Source: Myxococcales bacterium
GTDB taxonomy: Bacteria > Myxococcota_A > Bradymonadia > Bradymonadales > GCA-2716585
Length of the DNA stretch: 36,977 nucleotides
Direction of reading: 5' to 3'
Assembly: GCA_002716585.1 (NCBI GenBank)
Contig: PBBL01000086.1
Coordinates: 1 to 36,977, forward strand
Program-made: the position numbers and the translations under genes
Notes under the pieces: generated by a model
Told to the model about the DNA's origin: nothing
The model's input: only the letters and a program-made list of their open reading frames with translations
The model's database searches: none
Part shown: positions 1 to 8,516 of the stretch, piece by piece
Layout: each line of letters begins with the position of its first letter
Numbering within the stretch: position 1 is the first letter of the stretch

Positions 1-439
1 AGACGCCCGCCGAGGCGGAGCCGTTGAGCAGCTTGCGCCCGTTGAACTCGGTCGTGGACACGATCCGGTCCATCTCGTTGACCAGGCTGCGGAACTCGCT
101 GTCGATGAAGCTGCGGTCGGACGAGGTCAGGGTGTCGCTCGACGACTGCACCGCCAGCTCCCGCGCCCGGCCAAGGATATCGCCCATCTGCTCCAGCGAG
201 CCCTCGGCGGTCTGGATCAGCGAGATGCCGTCGTTGGCGTTGCGCTCGGCTTGATCGAGGCCCCGGATCTGGCTCTTGAGCTTGCTGCTGATGGCCATGC
301 CCGCGGCGTCGTCGGCGGCGCTGTTGATCCGCATGCCGGTGCTGAGACGCTCGAGTGACTTCTGGACACCGTTCTGGGCCTTGTTCAGGTTGCGTTGAGC
401 CTGGATACTGGAGACGTTGGTGTTGACGTTCAGAGCCAT
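1..439 (-). CDS. fliC: Flagellin, N-terminal part (runs off the left edge)
   Basis: This encodes the first 146 residues of flagellin, the filament subunit that is exported and polymerised outside the cell. The reverse strand reads MALNVNTNVSSIQAQRNLNK, followed by the family hallmark RLSTGMRINSAADDAAGMAI at residues 31-50. The helical segment RARELAVQSS lies near residue 91, and EFNGRKLLNG is at 131-140. These are the conserved D0/D1 regions of bacterial flagellins. The ATG at 439 is preceded by a strong GGAGGA ribosome binding site at 445-450, so the start is secure. The reading frame stays open to base 1, so the variable centre and C terminus lie outside the window. I saw no clear sigma28 or sigma54 promoter in the 177 bp upstream. 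Identification is very sure; the exact paralogue is not. Confidence 0.95.
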   Translation of the reverse strand, partial: MALNVNTNVSSIQAQRNLNKAQNGVQKSLERLSTGMRINSAADDAAGMAISSKLKSQIRGLDQAERNANDGISLIQTAEGSLEQMGDILGRARELAVQSSSDTLTSSDRSFIDSEFRSLVNEMDRIVSTTEFNGRKLLNGSASAGV

Positions 440-616
440 GATTTTCCTCCGTGAAACGGATACGGCAGCCGCTGACTCCGCAAGGGCTGAACCGCGGACA
501 GATAAGTGGGATGGAGCGTCCATGCCCCACTCAAGGTGGCCTGTAGTGGCCTGCTCTACCCATCCCATCGGAGCGCTCGGAGGAAAGCTGAGCGATTTTT
601 TTTCAAGTCGCCGATC

Positions 617-1381
617 CTACCGGCCGACACCCCGCGTGGCCCGCAGCGCGGCCTCGATCTCCGACTCCCGTTTCATCAGCTCGCTCATGACCTGATCGCA
701 CGGCGCGAAGTCGTGCACCACCACCTGGCTCTCGGGTGGATCGCGGAAGGGGATCGTCTTCGACTTGAGCGAGATCTGCCCCGCCAGCGGGATCAGCTGC
801 GTCGTGTCGCCGCCCGGCGGCGTGAACATCCCCACCGCCACGCAGCCGCGCGAGTGGTGGATGAGCAGCACGTTGGACGCCGCCGCGAGGCACCCCGTAG
901 AGCGCGGGCAGGCCCGCTCCGGCTCCGGGCGCACGTCCACCGTCCCACCCCTCGCCTGACGCGACACCACCGAGCTGAGGTGGGACTGGATGCGCAGCGC
1001 CAACGCCCGCTGCCCATCGGCGCCCTTCGTCGGGATGACCCGAGGCCACAGGACCAGGTACCCGCCAGGCTCCCCCAGCGAGTGGCTGATGCGCGGACCG
1101 AGGCTCCCCGGCACAGGCGTCGCCGCCGTGTTGGCCACTGGAGGCGGCGGCTCGGGCGGGCGCGCTGGCTCCCGCGGGCGCGCGGGCTCACGCGGCGGCG
1201 GTGGGGGCTGAGGACGCTCGGTGCGCGCCGCGCTCGTGTTCGGGGTTGGGGACGATGGGGCCTTGTCCATCTCGTTCCAGGGCTTGACCTGCGTCCGTGA
1301 TGGCGTCACGCACGCCGCCATCACACAGATCACCACGCACACCACAGGCACAAGGGCCTGACTTGAACGCTTCGCGCTCAT
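617..1381 (-). CDS. Uncharacterised proline-rich lipoprotein
   Basis: A 254-residue predicted lipoprotein of unknown function. The start MSAKRSSQALVPVV at 1381 is chosen because a GGAG-type site (GCAGGAGAAGAGG) precedes it and a signal peptide ending in the lipobox VMAAC follows at once. An upstream in-frame start would bury this signal. After the lipidated Cys comes a low-complexity stretch rich in Pro, Arg and Glu (about residues 45-85), likely an extended linker. A compact C-terminal domain of about 150 residues follows, containing four Cys, two of them in ACPRSTGC. I do not recognise a family. It lies 177 bp upstream of flagellin on the same strand, so a flagellar or envelope role is possible but unsupported. 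The gene opposite, across the divergent region, is FliO-like. Confidence 0.75.
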   Translation of the reverse strand: MSAKRSSQALVPVVCVVICVMAACVTPSRTQVKPWNEMDKAPSSPTPNTSAARTERPQPPPPPREPARPREPARPPEPPPPVANTAATPVPGSLGPRISHSLGEPGGYLVLWPRVIPTKGADGQRALALRIQSHLSSVVSRQARGGTVDVRPEPERACPRSTGCLAAASNVLLIHHSRGCVAVGMFTPPGGDTTQLIPLAGQISLKSKTIPFRDPPESQVVVHDFAPCDQVMSELMKRESEIEAALRATRGVGR

Positions 1382-1638
1382 CCTCTTCTCCTGCTGCAAT
1401 CGACGACATGCTGCGCCCGGGTCTACGAGAACATCGCACGCCCGACCCGGCGCCGCGCTCTCGACCATTCTGCACGCCGACCCCACCACTGCCAAGAACG
1501 GTCGCGCTGATTTCTGGGAGCCCCTCCACAACGAGGTTAGGCTAAAGCGTGAGGATGAGACGGAGTTCGACTCCTCACGAGCACCTCACCGCGGCCCTCT
1601 CGCCTGACATGTCGGACAAAGAAGGCTGAGGTAGGACA

Positions 1639-1717
1639 ACACACGTGATGGTATGAAAACACACGCGCGGGTATGAAATGCGTGCACATCGTATGATTCA
1701 TCATGATTGAATCATAC
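1639..1717. promoter_or_regulatory. Phased GTATGA repeats ending in a palindrome (operator-like)
   Basis: Two adjacent 20-bp units, 1639-1658 and 1659-1678, both begin ACACACG and end GGTATGAAA. A third GTATGA begins at 1691, so the motif recurs at 1651, 1671 and 1691 with an exact 20-bp period, about two helical turns. The third copy is the left arm of a perfect inverted repeat, GTATGATTCA (1691-1700) with TGAATCATAC (1708-1717), separated by TCATGAT. Same-face spacing plus a palindrome is the layout of a cooperative regulator site. The regulator is unknown, and either flanking gene could be its target. Confidence 0.5.
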
Positions 1718-1730
1718 AAATATATACCAC

Positions 1731-1759
1731 TTGTAACTTTGAATCCGTGTGGTTAATCT
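1731..1759 (+). promoter_or_regulatory. Possible sigma70-type promoter for the FliO-like gene
   Basis: TTGTAA (1731-1736) and TAATCT (1754-1759) are separated by 17 bp, a permissible sigma70 arrangement. They lie immediately downstream of the palindrome at 1691-1717, which would place that palindrome just upstream of the -35 element. The match is imperfect and the start codon is 200 bp away, so this is tentative. Confidence 0.3.
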
Positions 1760-1958
1760 AGACAAGGACGCAAGAGCACACTCCGGGTCATGGCAACCGT
1801 GATGGGTTACTCCCTGATACATGATACATCCCGTACCCCTATCGGACGCTCACCCGAGTGGTTGTGCTCGTGGCCTCCACCGAGGCTGGCCCCGCTGGAG
1901 TTGGACTGTGGAGCGTCCCACTCCGCCACGACCTCCAGAAACCGAGTGACCAGACACC

Positions 1959-3548
1959 ATGAACAACGCCATCACCCGGATGGACCCCACAGCCTGCCGA
2001 CTTCGCTCCAACGGGAACATCGCCCTGCTCAGCGCATTGGCGGCGATCGGCTTGATGTTGGGGGCTCCGTCTGAATCATCGAGCCAGCCCAGGGTCACGG
2101 AGCTGCTCGGCGTCACAGTTGAGGATCTGGAGGAGGGACAGGGAGTCCGCCTCATCCTCGAGACCCGCGATCACGTCGCGATCCCTCCTGAGGCGATCAG
2201 CTTCAGGACGCTTCGCGACATCGTGCGGATCAACGTGCGCCGAGCCCGTGTCGGTCGGGGGATGTCCTACCAGACCCCGCTCAAGGGGGTCGAGACGTCC
2301 AATCGCGTTCACAAGGCGTTCCTCTACCGCCATGGGATCAGCGCGTTCCTTCGCATGAAGGTCGACGGCTCCGCCAGACAAGCGATCGAGGGTTACCGCG
2401 TTGAGCCCGCCCCGGAAGGCCTCGCGATCCTGCTCCCCCTCGGAGGCCCCCTCCCTGCGCCCGCAGGCGAGGAGGATGAGAACACGATCACCTTCCAGGA
2501 CGCGCCAGACAACGAAGGCGCCGGAGAGGGCGACACCCGGGCGAAAGACGACGCGGCGGAGACGACCGAGGGCGAGAAAGAGGACGAGGGCGACGCCCTG
2601 GTCGCCGCGCCCGCGGAGGACCCCAGGCCCACCGAGGAGGGCAGCGCGCAGCCCGCCGCCGTCCTCACGGACGCGCCCGCTGAAGCCAGCGAGGAGCCGT
2701 GGTTCGGCGGCAACGTGATCGCGCTGCTTGGGCTGCTGTTCATCGCGGTCCTCGTGGGGGCCGCGCTCATGCTGGGCGTTCGCAGCCTCAACCTCAACCT
2801 CGACCTGCGCCGCAAGCCACACCCGCTCGCCAGCGTCTCCTCCCTCCCTGCGCAGCAGACGCGCATCCTGGCCAGGCACACGATCGACCGCCAGACCGAG
2901 ATCCTGTTCATGGAGCTGCTCGGCGAGGTGATGGCGCTGAGCAAGACCAACGGCTCGCTGCAGCTGCTCTACCGGCTCGGGCCTGAGGCGACCACCATCC
3001 TGTATGAGCAAATCGGCGAGCAGATCCCGGCGAGCGCGACGCGCTCAGCGATCATGGCGGCGCGGCAGGCGACCTCTCACGAGCACCGATCCTCCAGCTC
3101 CCTCTTTCAAACGACGCCGATGTTCGAGACCTCCGAGGACGCCGCCAGGCATGACCCGAACGACTTCGGGTACACGTTGGAGTCGCTGAGCCGGGAGATC
3201 CACCTCAAGGCGATGAAGGAGAGCCGCAACACGAACAACAGCAACGTCACGGAGCTGTTTCAGCCCAGCCCCTCGGACACGATCAGCTCGACCAACGAGC
3301 CGGGCGCCTTCGCCCAGTGGTTCAAGCGGGGCCGCGCGGAGGGAGGGGTCGAGGACTCGGATCTCTTTCAGGTCATGATCGAGCCTGTGCCCCAGGACCT
3401 CTCGGAGGTCCCGGACGAGTCCATGATCGACATCAGCTTCGTGATCGATGAGCAGCAGCAGCGTCGCGAACAGGAGGAGAAGGAGCGGCGCCGCAAGGAT
3501 CGAGTCCCCGCGGTGCCCCCTCCGCCGGACATCCCCCGCAAGGGCTGA
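1959..3548 (+). CDS. FliO-like flagellar export protein with AMIN-like N-terminal domain
   Basis: A 529-residue membrane protein. A signal-like hydrophobic stretch (about residues 21-36) is followed by an AMIN-like periplasmic domain (about 44-160, starting RVTELLGVTVEDLEEG). Next comes an acidic linker (about 165-245), then one membrane helix (about 252-275). The segment after it, ILARHTIDRQTEILFMELLG and about 20 further residues, aligns by eye without gaps to the cytoplasmic domain of FliO, whose E. coli form reads LKISASASLGARERVVVVDV. FliO helps assemble the flagellar type III export gate, and AMIN-containing FliO proteins occur in other phyla. The flagellin gene 1.5 kb away fits. Beyond that domain lies an unusual tail of about 190 residues with a basic, coiled-coil-like Gln/Glu/Arg run near the end. 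No strong ribosome site marks the start; the Met at residue 8 is an alternative. Confidence 0.6.
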   Translation: MNNAITRMDPTACRLRSNGNIALLSALAAIGLMLGAPSESSSQPRVTELLGVTVEDLEEGQGVRLILETRDHVAIPPEAISFRTLRDIVRINVRRARVGRGMSYQTPLKGVETSNRVHKAFLYRHGISAFLRMKVDGSARQAIEGYRVEPAPEGLAILLPLGGPLPAPAGEEDENTITFQDAPDNEGAGEGDTRAKDDAAETTEGEKEDEGDALVAAPAEDPRPTEEGSAQPAAVLTDAPAEASEEPWFGGNVIALLGLLFIAVLVGAALMLGVRSLNLNLDLRRKPHPLASVSSLPAQQTRILARHTIDRQTEILFMELLGEVMALSKTNGSLQLLYRLGPEATTILYEQIGEQIPASATRSAIMAARQATSHEHRSSSSLFQTTPMFETSEDAARHDPNDFGYTLESLSREIHLKAMKESRNTNNSNVTELFQPSPSDTISSTNEPGAFAQWFKRGRAEGGVEDSDLFQVMIEPVPQDLSEVPDESMIDISFVIDEQQQRREQEEKERRRKDRVPAVPPPPDIPRKG

Positions 3549-3555
3549 GCCCGTC

Positions 3556-3609
3556 GCGCAAAAAAGAAGAGGCCCGGCTGTTGTCAGCCGGGCCTCTTCT
3601 TTTTTGCGC
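3556..3609. terminator. Bidirectional intrinsic terminator
   Basis: Perfect 25-bp inverted repeat: 3556-3580 pairs with 3585-3609 around the loop TTGT. The GC core (GGCCCGGCTG) is flanked by an A-run on one side and a T-run on the other, so it works as a rho-independent terminator in both directions. It sits between convergent genes ending at 3548 and 3647. Confidence 0.95.
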
Positions 3610-3646
3610 TGGCAGGAGCGCGCTCAAGCACGCTCCCTGGTCCGCG

Positions 3647-4762
3647 TCACTCCATCACGCCCTCGTCCATCATCTCCTCCTCGGGGAGGCAGAACTCCTC
3701 AGCCGGGAAGTCCGCGGGCGGGTTGCAGACGCCCGTGACCACCCCGCACACCTCACCGCACACCATGGGGGTCCCCTCCGGCACAAGCTCCGGGGCGACC
3801 CAGTCCGCGACAAAGGTCGTGCTCCCGGCCTCGTACTCGGTCGGGTTGTCGTTGATGGTGACCACCACCGAGGCGAAGGAGATCGTCCCCTCGATCTTGT
3901 CGTGGCCGGTGGCTTCGTTGAGGAACACCTTACCCGTCAGCCGCAGGTCGGTGAGCGCCACGATGATCGGCCCCAGCTTCAGCTCGACGAGGAGCGGCTC
4001 GCTCTCCAGGAAGCGCTCGCCGCTGTCCGACAGGACGATCGTCCCGTAGCCGAGGATGGCGAACCCCTCCGGGCCTGCGTCGATCGTCAGCTCCTCGGGG
4101 TTGGCCGTGTTCTTGGCCGCCCCCTCGATCTCATCTCCTTCAGCGCCCGAGAAGGCCAGCCGGCCATCGCTGAGCACCTGCATGTCCGTCACCAGGTTGA
4201 GGGTCGCGGGCAGCGGGTCCATGATCGTCCCGACGACGATGTAGACGCCGTCTTCGAACTCGATGGGCTCCCCCGTGCCGTTGTTCGTGCCGTTGTTGCT
4301 GACGTCGGGGCGAGCGGGCTTGAACTGGAAGTTGAACCAGGCCGGGACGCCGCGCTTGACGCCGTCCTCGCCGCGGAGCGCGTCGGTGACCTCAAGGGCG
4401 TAGGGCACGTCCGCCTGGCCCAGCCCCGCCGGATCAAGGGTCAGGGTCGCCTCCATCCGATCCTCGGAGAGGGTGAAGGTCGCCGTCCCACACGGCGAGG
4501 AGGCGGTGGTGCAGTTGGCGAGCAGCGGGGCGTCGGCGATCAACTCATTCTCAAGGTCGAGCTCCCCAGGCCAGACCTGGACCACCAGCGTGTCCGGGTT
4601 GATGGGCTTGGAGAACTCAAGCACGAGTGAGTCGCCGACGAAGAAGGTGCCGGTCTCAGGGCTCCGGAGCTTGGCCTCGGGCGGCGGGTTGTAGTCTTCG
4701 GTCAGGACGCAGCCTGAGGCCACGGCCCACAGGGAGAGGCTCAAGAGGATACAGCGGCGCAT
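3647..4762 (-). CDS. Secreted lipoprotein with Ig-like domain
   Basis: A 371-residue predicted lipoprotein. A short signal peptide ends at the lipobox VASGC (Cys18). Residues 27-150 resemble the bacterial Ig-like fold found in SbsA/Big_5 proteins: PEAKLRSPETGTFFVGDSLV, then the hallmark LEFSKPINPDTLVV. The rest is beta-rich, with a C-terminal Cys cluster (CGEVCGVVTGVCNP) and an acidic end. The start is well supported by GAGGAGGT upstream, and that site overlaps the stop of the preceding barrel gene (9-bp gap). The two are therefore almost certainly co-transcribed and probably act together at the outer membrane. The exact role is unknown. Confidence 0.8.
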   Translation of the reverse strand: MRRCILLSLSLWAVASGCVLTEDYNPPPEAKLRSPETGTFFVGDSLVLEFSKPINPDTLVVQVWPGELDLENELIADAPLLANCTTASSPCGTATFTLSEDRMEATLTLDPAGLGQADVPYALEVTDALRGEDGVKRGVPAWFNFQFKPARPDVSNNGTNNGTGEPIEFEDGVYIVVGTIMDPLPATLNLVTDMQVLSDGRLAFSGAEGDEIEGAAKNTANPEELTIDAGPEGFAILGYGTIVLSDSGERFLESEPLLVELKLGPIIVALTDLRLTGKVFLNEATGHDKIEGTISFASVVVTINDNPTEYEAGSTTFVADWVAPELVPEGTPMVCGEVCGVVTGVCNPPADFPAEEFCLPEEEMMDEGVME

Positions 4763-4771
4763 GGGACCTCC

Positions 4772-6532
4772 TCAGAAGGTGTAGACGAAGCGGTTTTCCA
4801 GCAGATAGGCGGGGACGGCGTCACCGTGCTCGTCCTGGAGCGAGCTGCCCGGGAGCAGGTAGGCGGCCTCGATGGTCCAGGTGAAGCTCTTACGAAAGTC
4901 CCACTCGATCTGCAGATCGAACTCGGTTCCATAGTAGCTGCCTGGGCGCCCTCCATGAAAGTTGACCGCGTCGTCCCTGATCTCGTCGCCGTCCTCCTGG
5001 AGGGTCGTGAGGATCGGATCGACCACGCCGTCCGCGGCGGGCCAGGCGAACAAGACCCCGAAGCGGGTGTGGAGCTTGTTCTCCAACGTGTCGACGATGT
5101 CCAGCTTGAGCTGCGGGAACAGCGCCAGCGCGTTGGTGAAGCGACCGTCGGTCTGGATCTCGGTGATCGGGAAGGAGTCCGCGTCGAGGCTCGCCAGGTT
5201 CTCCACCCCCACCGCGACGGAGCGCGCCGACTCGAAGGCGAGGATGTGCTCGAACATCAGGAGCCCGACGTTGAGGTCGCGCGCGAAGCTGTAGGAGGTG
5301 ACGTCGCCGCTGGAGCGGGGGTCGGCGTCGCCGCTGGCGTAGTCGAACTCCATCGTCAGCGTCAGCGGCCCGAGCTTGTAGTCGGCGATCACCTGGGCGC
5401 CCTGCGCCTTGAGGTTCTGGACTTGAGGCTCCTTGTTGCCGCTGGCCAGCGCCGCGAACCCCTCGGAGATCTCGCGCGTCTCGCCGCGGATGATCATCAT
5501 CTGGCTGGTCAGCCTGAAGTCGTTGGCCTTGAACTCCAGCCGCTGCGGGAAGCCCCAGATGCGCGACTCGAAGTCGTCGTCGAAGATGCGCACGACGACG
5601 CTGGAGGCGGTGACGTCGCTCCACTGGAGCCCGCCCCAGTCCGCCTCCTCCTGGCGAAAGAGGAGCGCGAAGTTGAGCTGCCGCGCGTCTCCGACGCCGC
5701 CCCAGGCGGGGTTCTGCGTCAGCCAGTCGTAGGCGACGGCGAGGAACAGGCCGTTGTTGAGATCGAGGCTCGGCTTGTAGTCAGGCCCCTGGGTGGCCAC
5801 TCGCCAGGCCTCATCGAGCTTGGTGCCAAAGAGGATCCGGTCGGAGGTGTCGGCGAAGCGGCTGACGCCCCACCGGTTGTAGCGACCGCCGTCGTGAGCG
5901 GCGAGCGCCGCGCCCTCGTTCTGGGGCTGACGCCCCACCCGGAGGATGCCGACCGGCAGGAACGCCGTCGCGTAGGCGAAGTTGATCTCGATCGGGTCGA
6001 TCTCGCGCAGCACCGGGCGGTAGCTCTTCTTGTCGAGGGGATCGCCGCCGTCAGGGAGGCCGACGAACAGCCCGGTGCGGTTCGGGCGCTTGACCGACAG
6101 CGACACGCCGCTGTTGGGGCTCGGGTCACGGGCGTACAGCCCGTTGTCACCAAACAGCACGCCGTCCAGCGCGTCCACCTGCACGAACACCTCGACCGTC
6201 TTCTCGCGCTTGAGCCGGAGGTTCATCCGCAGCCGCTGCTCGGTCCAGGTCGTCCCGCCGACGCTCGTCCCGCTCAGCTCATAGGGATCGACGCGGATCG
6301 ACTGCAAGCGGTACTCCGCGTCGACCTCCACCGACTCCGGGCGCTTCTTCTCCCTGGCGTTGACGTCGAGGGCCCCCTCTTCGTTCTCCAGCCCCTGATC
6401 CGTGGGCTGACTCCACGCCGGGGTGACCCACGCGATCGCCCCCACCACGCCAACCAGCCCGACCACACCGCGCGCACGCCTGCTCCACCGGCGCGCGCGC
6501 TCCCTCCTGGAACACACCCTCAGATCATTCAA
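4772..6532 (-). CDS. Outer-membrane beta-barrel protein
   Basis: A predicted outer-membrane barrel of about 586 residues. It has an Arg-rich signal peptide (RRWSRRARGVVGLVGVVGAI, cleavage after AWS), alternating amphipathic strands throughout and the terminal signature RFVYTF with a final Phe, typical of barrels inserted by BamA. Segments such as EINFAYATAFLPVGILRVGR and FEFDYASGD-type strands resemble the alginate-export/porin-like group, but the substrate cannot be told. The start is uncertain: the frame is open to a TTG at 6619, but a promoter at 6630-6659 would put the transcript start nearly on that codon. I prefer the TTG at 6532 (GGGGATGG upstream); GTG at 6517 and ATG at 6595 are alternatives. 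It is followed after 9 bp by a lipoprotein gene. Confidence 0.8.
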   Translation of the reverse strand: MNDLRVCSRRERARRWSRRARGVVGLVGVVGAIAWVTPAWSQPTDQGLENEEGALDVNAREKKRPESVEVDAEYRLQSIRVDPYELSGTSVGGTTWTEQRLRMNLRLKREKTVEVFVQVDALDGVLFGDNGLYARDPSPNSGVSLSVKRPNRTGLFVGLPDGGDPLDKKSYRPVLREIDPIEINFAYATAFLPVGILRVGRQPQNEGAALAAHDGGRYNRWGVSRFADTSDRILFGTKLDEAWRVATQGPDYKPSLDLNNGLFLAVAYDWLTQNPAWGGVGDARQLNFALLFRQEEADWGGLQWSDVTASSVVVRIFDDDFESRIWGFPQRLEFKANDFRLTSQMMIIRGETREISEGFAALASGNKEPQVQNLKAQGAQVIADYKLGPLTLTMEFDYASGDADPRSSGDVTSYSFARDLNVGLLMFEHILAFESARSVAVGVENLASLDADSFPITEIQTDGRFTNALALFPQLKLDIVDTLENKLHTRFGVLFAWPAADGVVDPILTTLQEDGDEIRDDAVNFHGGRPGSYYGTEFDLQIEWDFRKSFTWTIEAAYLLPGSSLQDEHGDAVPAYLLENRFVYTF

Positions 6533-6629
6533 GGAAATACCATCCCCGCGCGTAGGGACCCCTCCACGCCATGACCCGGCGAGGGTCCACACCATCTTGA
6601 AAAAGGCACCGTGTGCCAAGCGACACCCG

Positions 6630-6659
6630 GTTATACGCGCGGTCTATCAAGGAATGCAA
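6630..6659 (-). promoter_or_regulatory. Sigma70-type promoter for the barrel/lipoprotein pair
   Basis: On the minus strand, TTGCAT (6654-6659) and TATAAC (6630-6635) are 18 bp apart. Transcription would begin near 6623, giving a leader of about 90 nt before the preferred TTG start at 6532. The -10 is a close match in an otherwise GC-rich stretch. Confidence 0.5.
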
Positions 6660-6675
6660 GCAGGAGGGCCCTGCT
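6659..6675 (-). terminator. Weak hairpin at the end of the diguanylate cyclase gene
   Basis: AGCAGG and CCTGCT pair around five bases immediately after the cyclase stop codon, followed on the minus strand by a poorly T-rich stretch (TTGCATTCCTT). It could be a weak terminator, and it abuts the -35 element of the next promoter. Confidence 0.3.
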
Positions 6676-8327
6676 CAAGCCGCTGAGACGCGTGGCCCGA
6701 TGGTGGTTGGAGCGCGGTGGACGGTGACCTGGTTGCGCCCGGACGCCTTGGAGCGGTAGAGCGCGTCGTCGGCGCGCTTGAGGAGCCCCTCCAGCGAGTC
6801 CTCCCCCTCCAGGTTCACCTCAGCGACGCCGAAGCTCGCCGTCACCCGGAGCGGCTCCCCGCCTTCGATGGGCACCGACAGCCGCTCAACCTCCTCACGC
6901 AGCCGCTCCGCCGCCACCCCCGCGTCCTGCGCCGAGGTCTGGGGCAGCAGCAGCAGGAACTCCTCACCGCCGTACCGGCCGACGACGTCCACGTCCCGCA
7001 GTCCGCGGGAGAGCGCCTTGGCGACGGCGCGGATGACCGCGTCGCCGACCGGGTGCCCGTGGGTGTCGTTGACCGACTTGAAGTGATCGATGTCGCACAT
7101 GATGAGCGTCAGCGGGGTGTTGTAGCGACGGCTGCGGCGGTACTCCTCCTTGCCCTTGTGCATGATGTACCGACGAACGAACAGGCCCGTCAGGCTGTCC
7201 GTGATCGCCGCCTCGTACAAGCGCGTCCGCGCGATGGCCACCGCGGCCTGGTTGGCCAGGGCCTGGAGCAGCTCCTCATCTTCTTCGGCGAAGACCCCGC
7301 CGCTGAGGCGGTTGGTGATGTTGATCACGCCGAGCACCTCCGCCTCGACCACCAGCGGCACGCACAAGATGGAGCTGACGTGGGAGCCGTCTCGGCGCGA
7401 GAAGCGCTGATCCTCGTCCACCTGGTTGATGCACACGCTCTCGCCCGTCTCCAACACGCGCCCCGCGACCCCTTCGCCTCGGGCGAACCGCTTGCAGGGC
7501 AGCTCCCCCTCGTTGATCCGACGCTCCACCTCCTTGTCGGGCAGCCCCGTGACGACCCGGATGACCAGCTCGTCGGTGTCCTCATCGAGCAGCATCAGGG
7601 ATCCCTTCTGGGCGTTGACGGAGCCGACCGCCTGGTTGAGGATCAGCCGCAGGAGCTGCGTCAGGTCGGACACCGCGCCCATCGCGCGGGTGACGTTGAA
7701 CAGCATCGAGAGCTTGTGCAGCGACCGATCCAGGTCGCGTCGGGCGATGGCGTTGAGTTGATACAGCCTCGCGGTGGAGAGCGCCACCGCCGCCTGGGAC
7801 GCGAGCGCCCCGATGAACTCCAGCTCCTCGGCGGGCAGGCCGTCGCGCTCCGGGTACCCCACCGAGAGCACCCCGATCACCCGCCCCGAGGTCGCGAGCG
7901 GCACCCAGGTCTGCCCGCGCAGCGCCTTCAGGCCGTTGCCGCAGAAGACCCCGTTGAAGCGAGGCATCCCCGACAGATCGACGATGCTGAACGGCTCACC
8001 CGCCAACAACATCCGCCACAGGATCCCGTCGCGGGCCTCGACGGACACCCCGACCACCTCCTCCGGCAACCCCATGGCCGCCTCCACCGTGAGGACGCCC
8101 TCCTGCTCATGGTGCAGCAACACCGCCAGCTCGTTGACAAACAGCCGCTCCCGCGCCATCGCCATCAGCAGCTCGCAGAGCGACTCCACCTTCAGCTCGT
8201 TGTGGAGCGCCTCCCCCGCCTTGAGGAGCGCGCGCAGGTCGAAGTTGCGACGATCCAGCGCGGCGATCCGCTGGATGTAACGCACCTCCACCGCGAGGCT
8301 CTTACCGTCGTGTCTGTTCAAACCCAT
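6675..8327 (-). CDS. GAF-GAF-GGDEF diguanylate cyclase
   Basis: A cytosolic signalling enzyme that makes cyclic-di-GMP from two GTP. With the start at 8327 it has 550 residues: GAF domain 1 (about 30-170), a short helical linker, GAF domain 2 (about 215-370) and GGDEF (about 380-540). The active loop is GGEEF at 453-457, preceded by CDIDHFKSVNDTHGH, so catalysis should be intact. The product-inhibition I-site RDVD sits exactly five residues before GGEEF. GAF domains usually bind small ligands; the ligand here is unknown. MGLNRHDG at 8327 is favoured because AGAGGGGGG lies just upstream; MNRSRG at 8360 is the alternative. The open frame extends to 9347, but that part is antisense to the next gene and is not real. 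Confidence 0.93.
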   Translation of the reverse strand: MGLNRHDGKSLAVEVRYIQRIAALDRRNFDLRALLKAGEALHNELKVESLCELLMAMARERLFVNELAVLLHHEQEGVLTVEAAMGLPEEVVGVSVEARDGILWRMLLAGEPFSIVDLSGMPRFNGVFCGNGLKALRGQTWVPLATSGRVIGVLSVGYPERDGLPAEELEFIGALASQAAVALSTARLYQLNAIARRDLDRSLHKLSMLFNVTRAMGAVSDLTQLLRLILNQAVGSVNAQKGSLMLLDEDTDELVIRVVTGLPDKEVERRINEGELPCKRFARGEGVAGRVLETGESVCINQVDEDQRFSRRDGSHVSSILCVPLVVEAEVLGVINITNRLSGGVFAEEDEELLQALANQAAVAIARTRLYEAAITDSLTGLFVRRYIMHKGKEEYRRSRRYNTPLTLIMCDIDHFKSVNDTHGHPVGDAVIRAVAKALSRGLRDVDVVGRYGGEEFLLLLPQTSAQDAGVAAERLREEVERLSVPIEGGEPLRVTASFGVAEVNLEGEDSLEGLLKRADDALYRSKASGRNQVTVHRAPTTIGPRVSAA

Positions 8328-8516
8328 CCCCCCTCTGGATGCACCCCTGGACCGGTTCATATCTACATCGTCATCAAACCGCGAGAGCCTGAGGGTGTTC
8401 AACGTCGGCGGGGATTTCTTGGCGCTCGCTGACCAGCGACTACACTGACCGCGCCCCACCGCCTGCCGCGGGGGGTGACCTACAGCGAGCAACCAACCCC
8501 CACCCGAGGCTTGAAG

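Larger units (their letters stand above)
1382..1958. other. Divergent intergenic region, 577 bp
   Basis: This gap separates the minus-strand lipoprotein from the plus-strand FliO-like gene. I see no credible protein gene. The middle (about 1640-1760) is much more AT-rich than the surroundings and carries phased repeats, a perfect palindrome and a possible promoter, listed separately. A short tandem TGATACA repeat lies near 1815-1828. It probably holds the control signals of both flanking genes. Confidence 0.6.

Noticed and set aside
440..616. Sigma28 or sigma54 promoter for flagellin
   Set aside because: No TAAA-N15-GCCGATAA match; the best GG/GC pair has nine instead of ten bases between.
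1568..1582. T-arm-like GGAGTTCGACTCC
   Set aside because: Only a 4-bp hairpin; no acceptor, D-arm or anticodon arm around it.
1833..1842. Ten-base complement (TACCCCTATC) to the conserved loop at 27088 and 27291
   Set aside because: About one such match is expected by chance in a window this size, so it is no evidence for pairing.
4826..6574. Long plus-strand open frame of 582 codons
   Set aside because: It is antisense to the outer-membrane barrel gene; high GC keeps stop codons rare, and its composition (Val/Arg/Asp/Gly/His) is that of a shadow.
6604..6620. Sigma54-like TTGGCAC...GC motif on the minus strand
   Set aside because: The GG and GC are eight bases apart instead of ten, so the sigma54 spacing rule fails.
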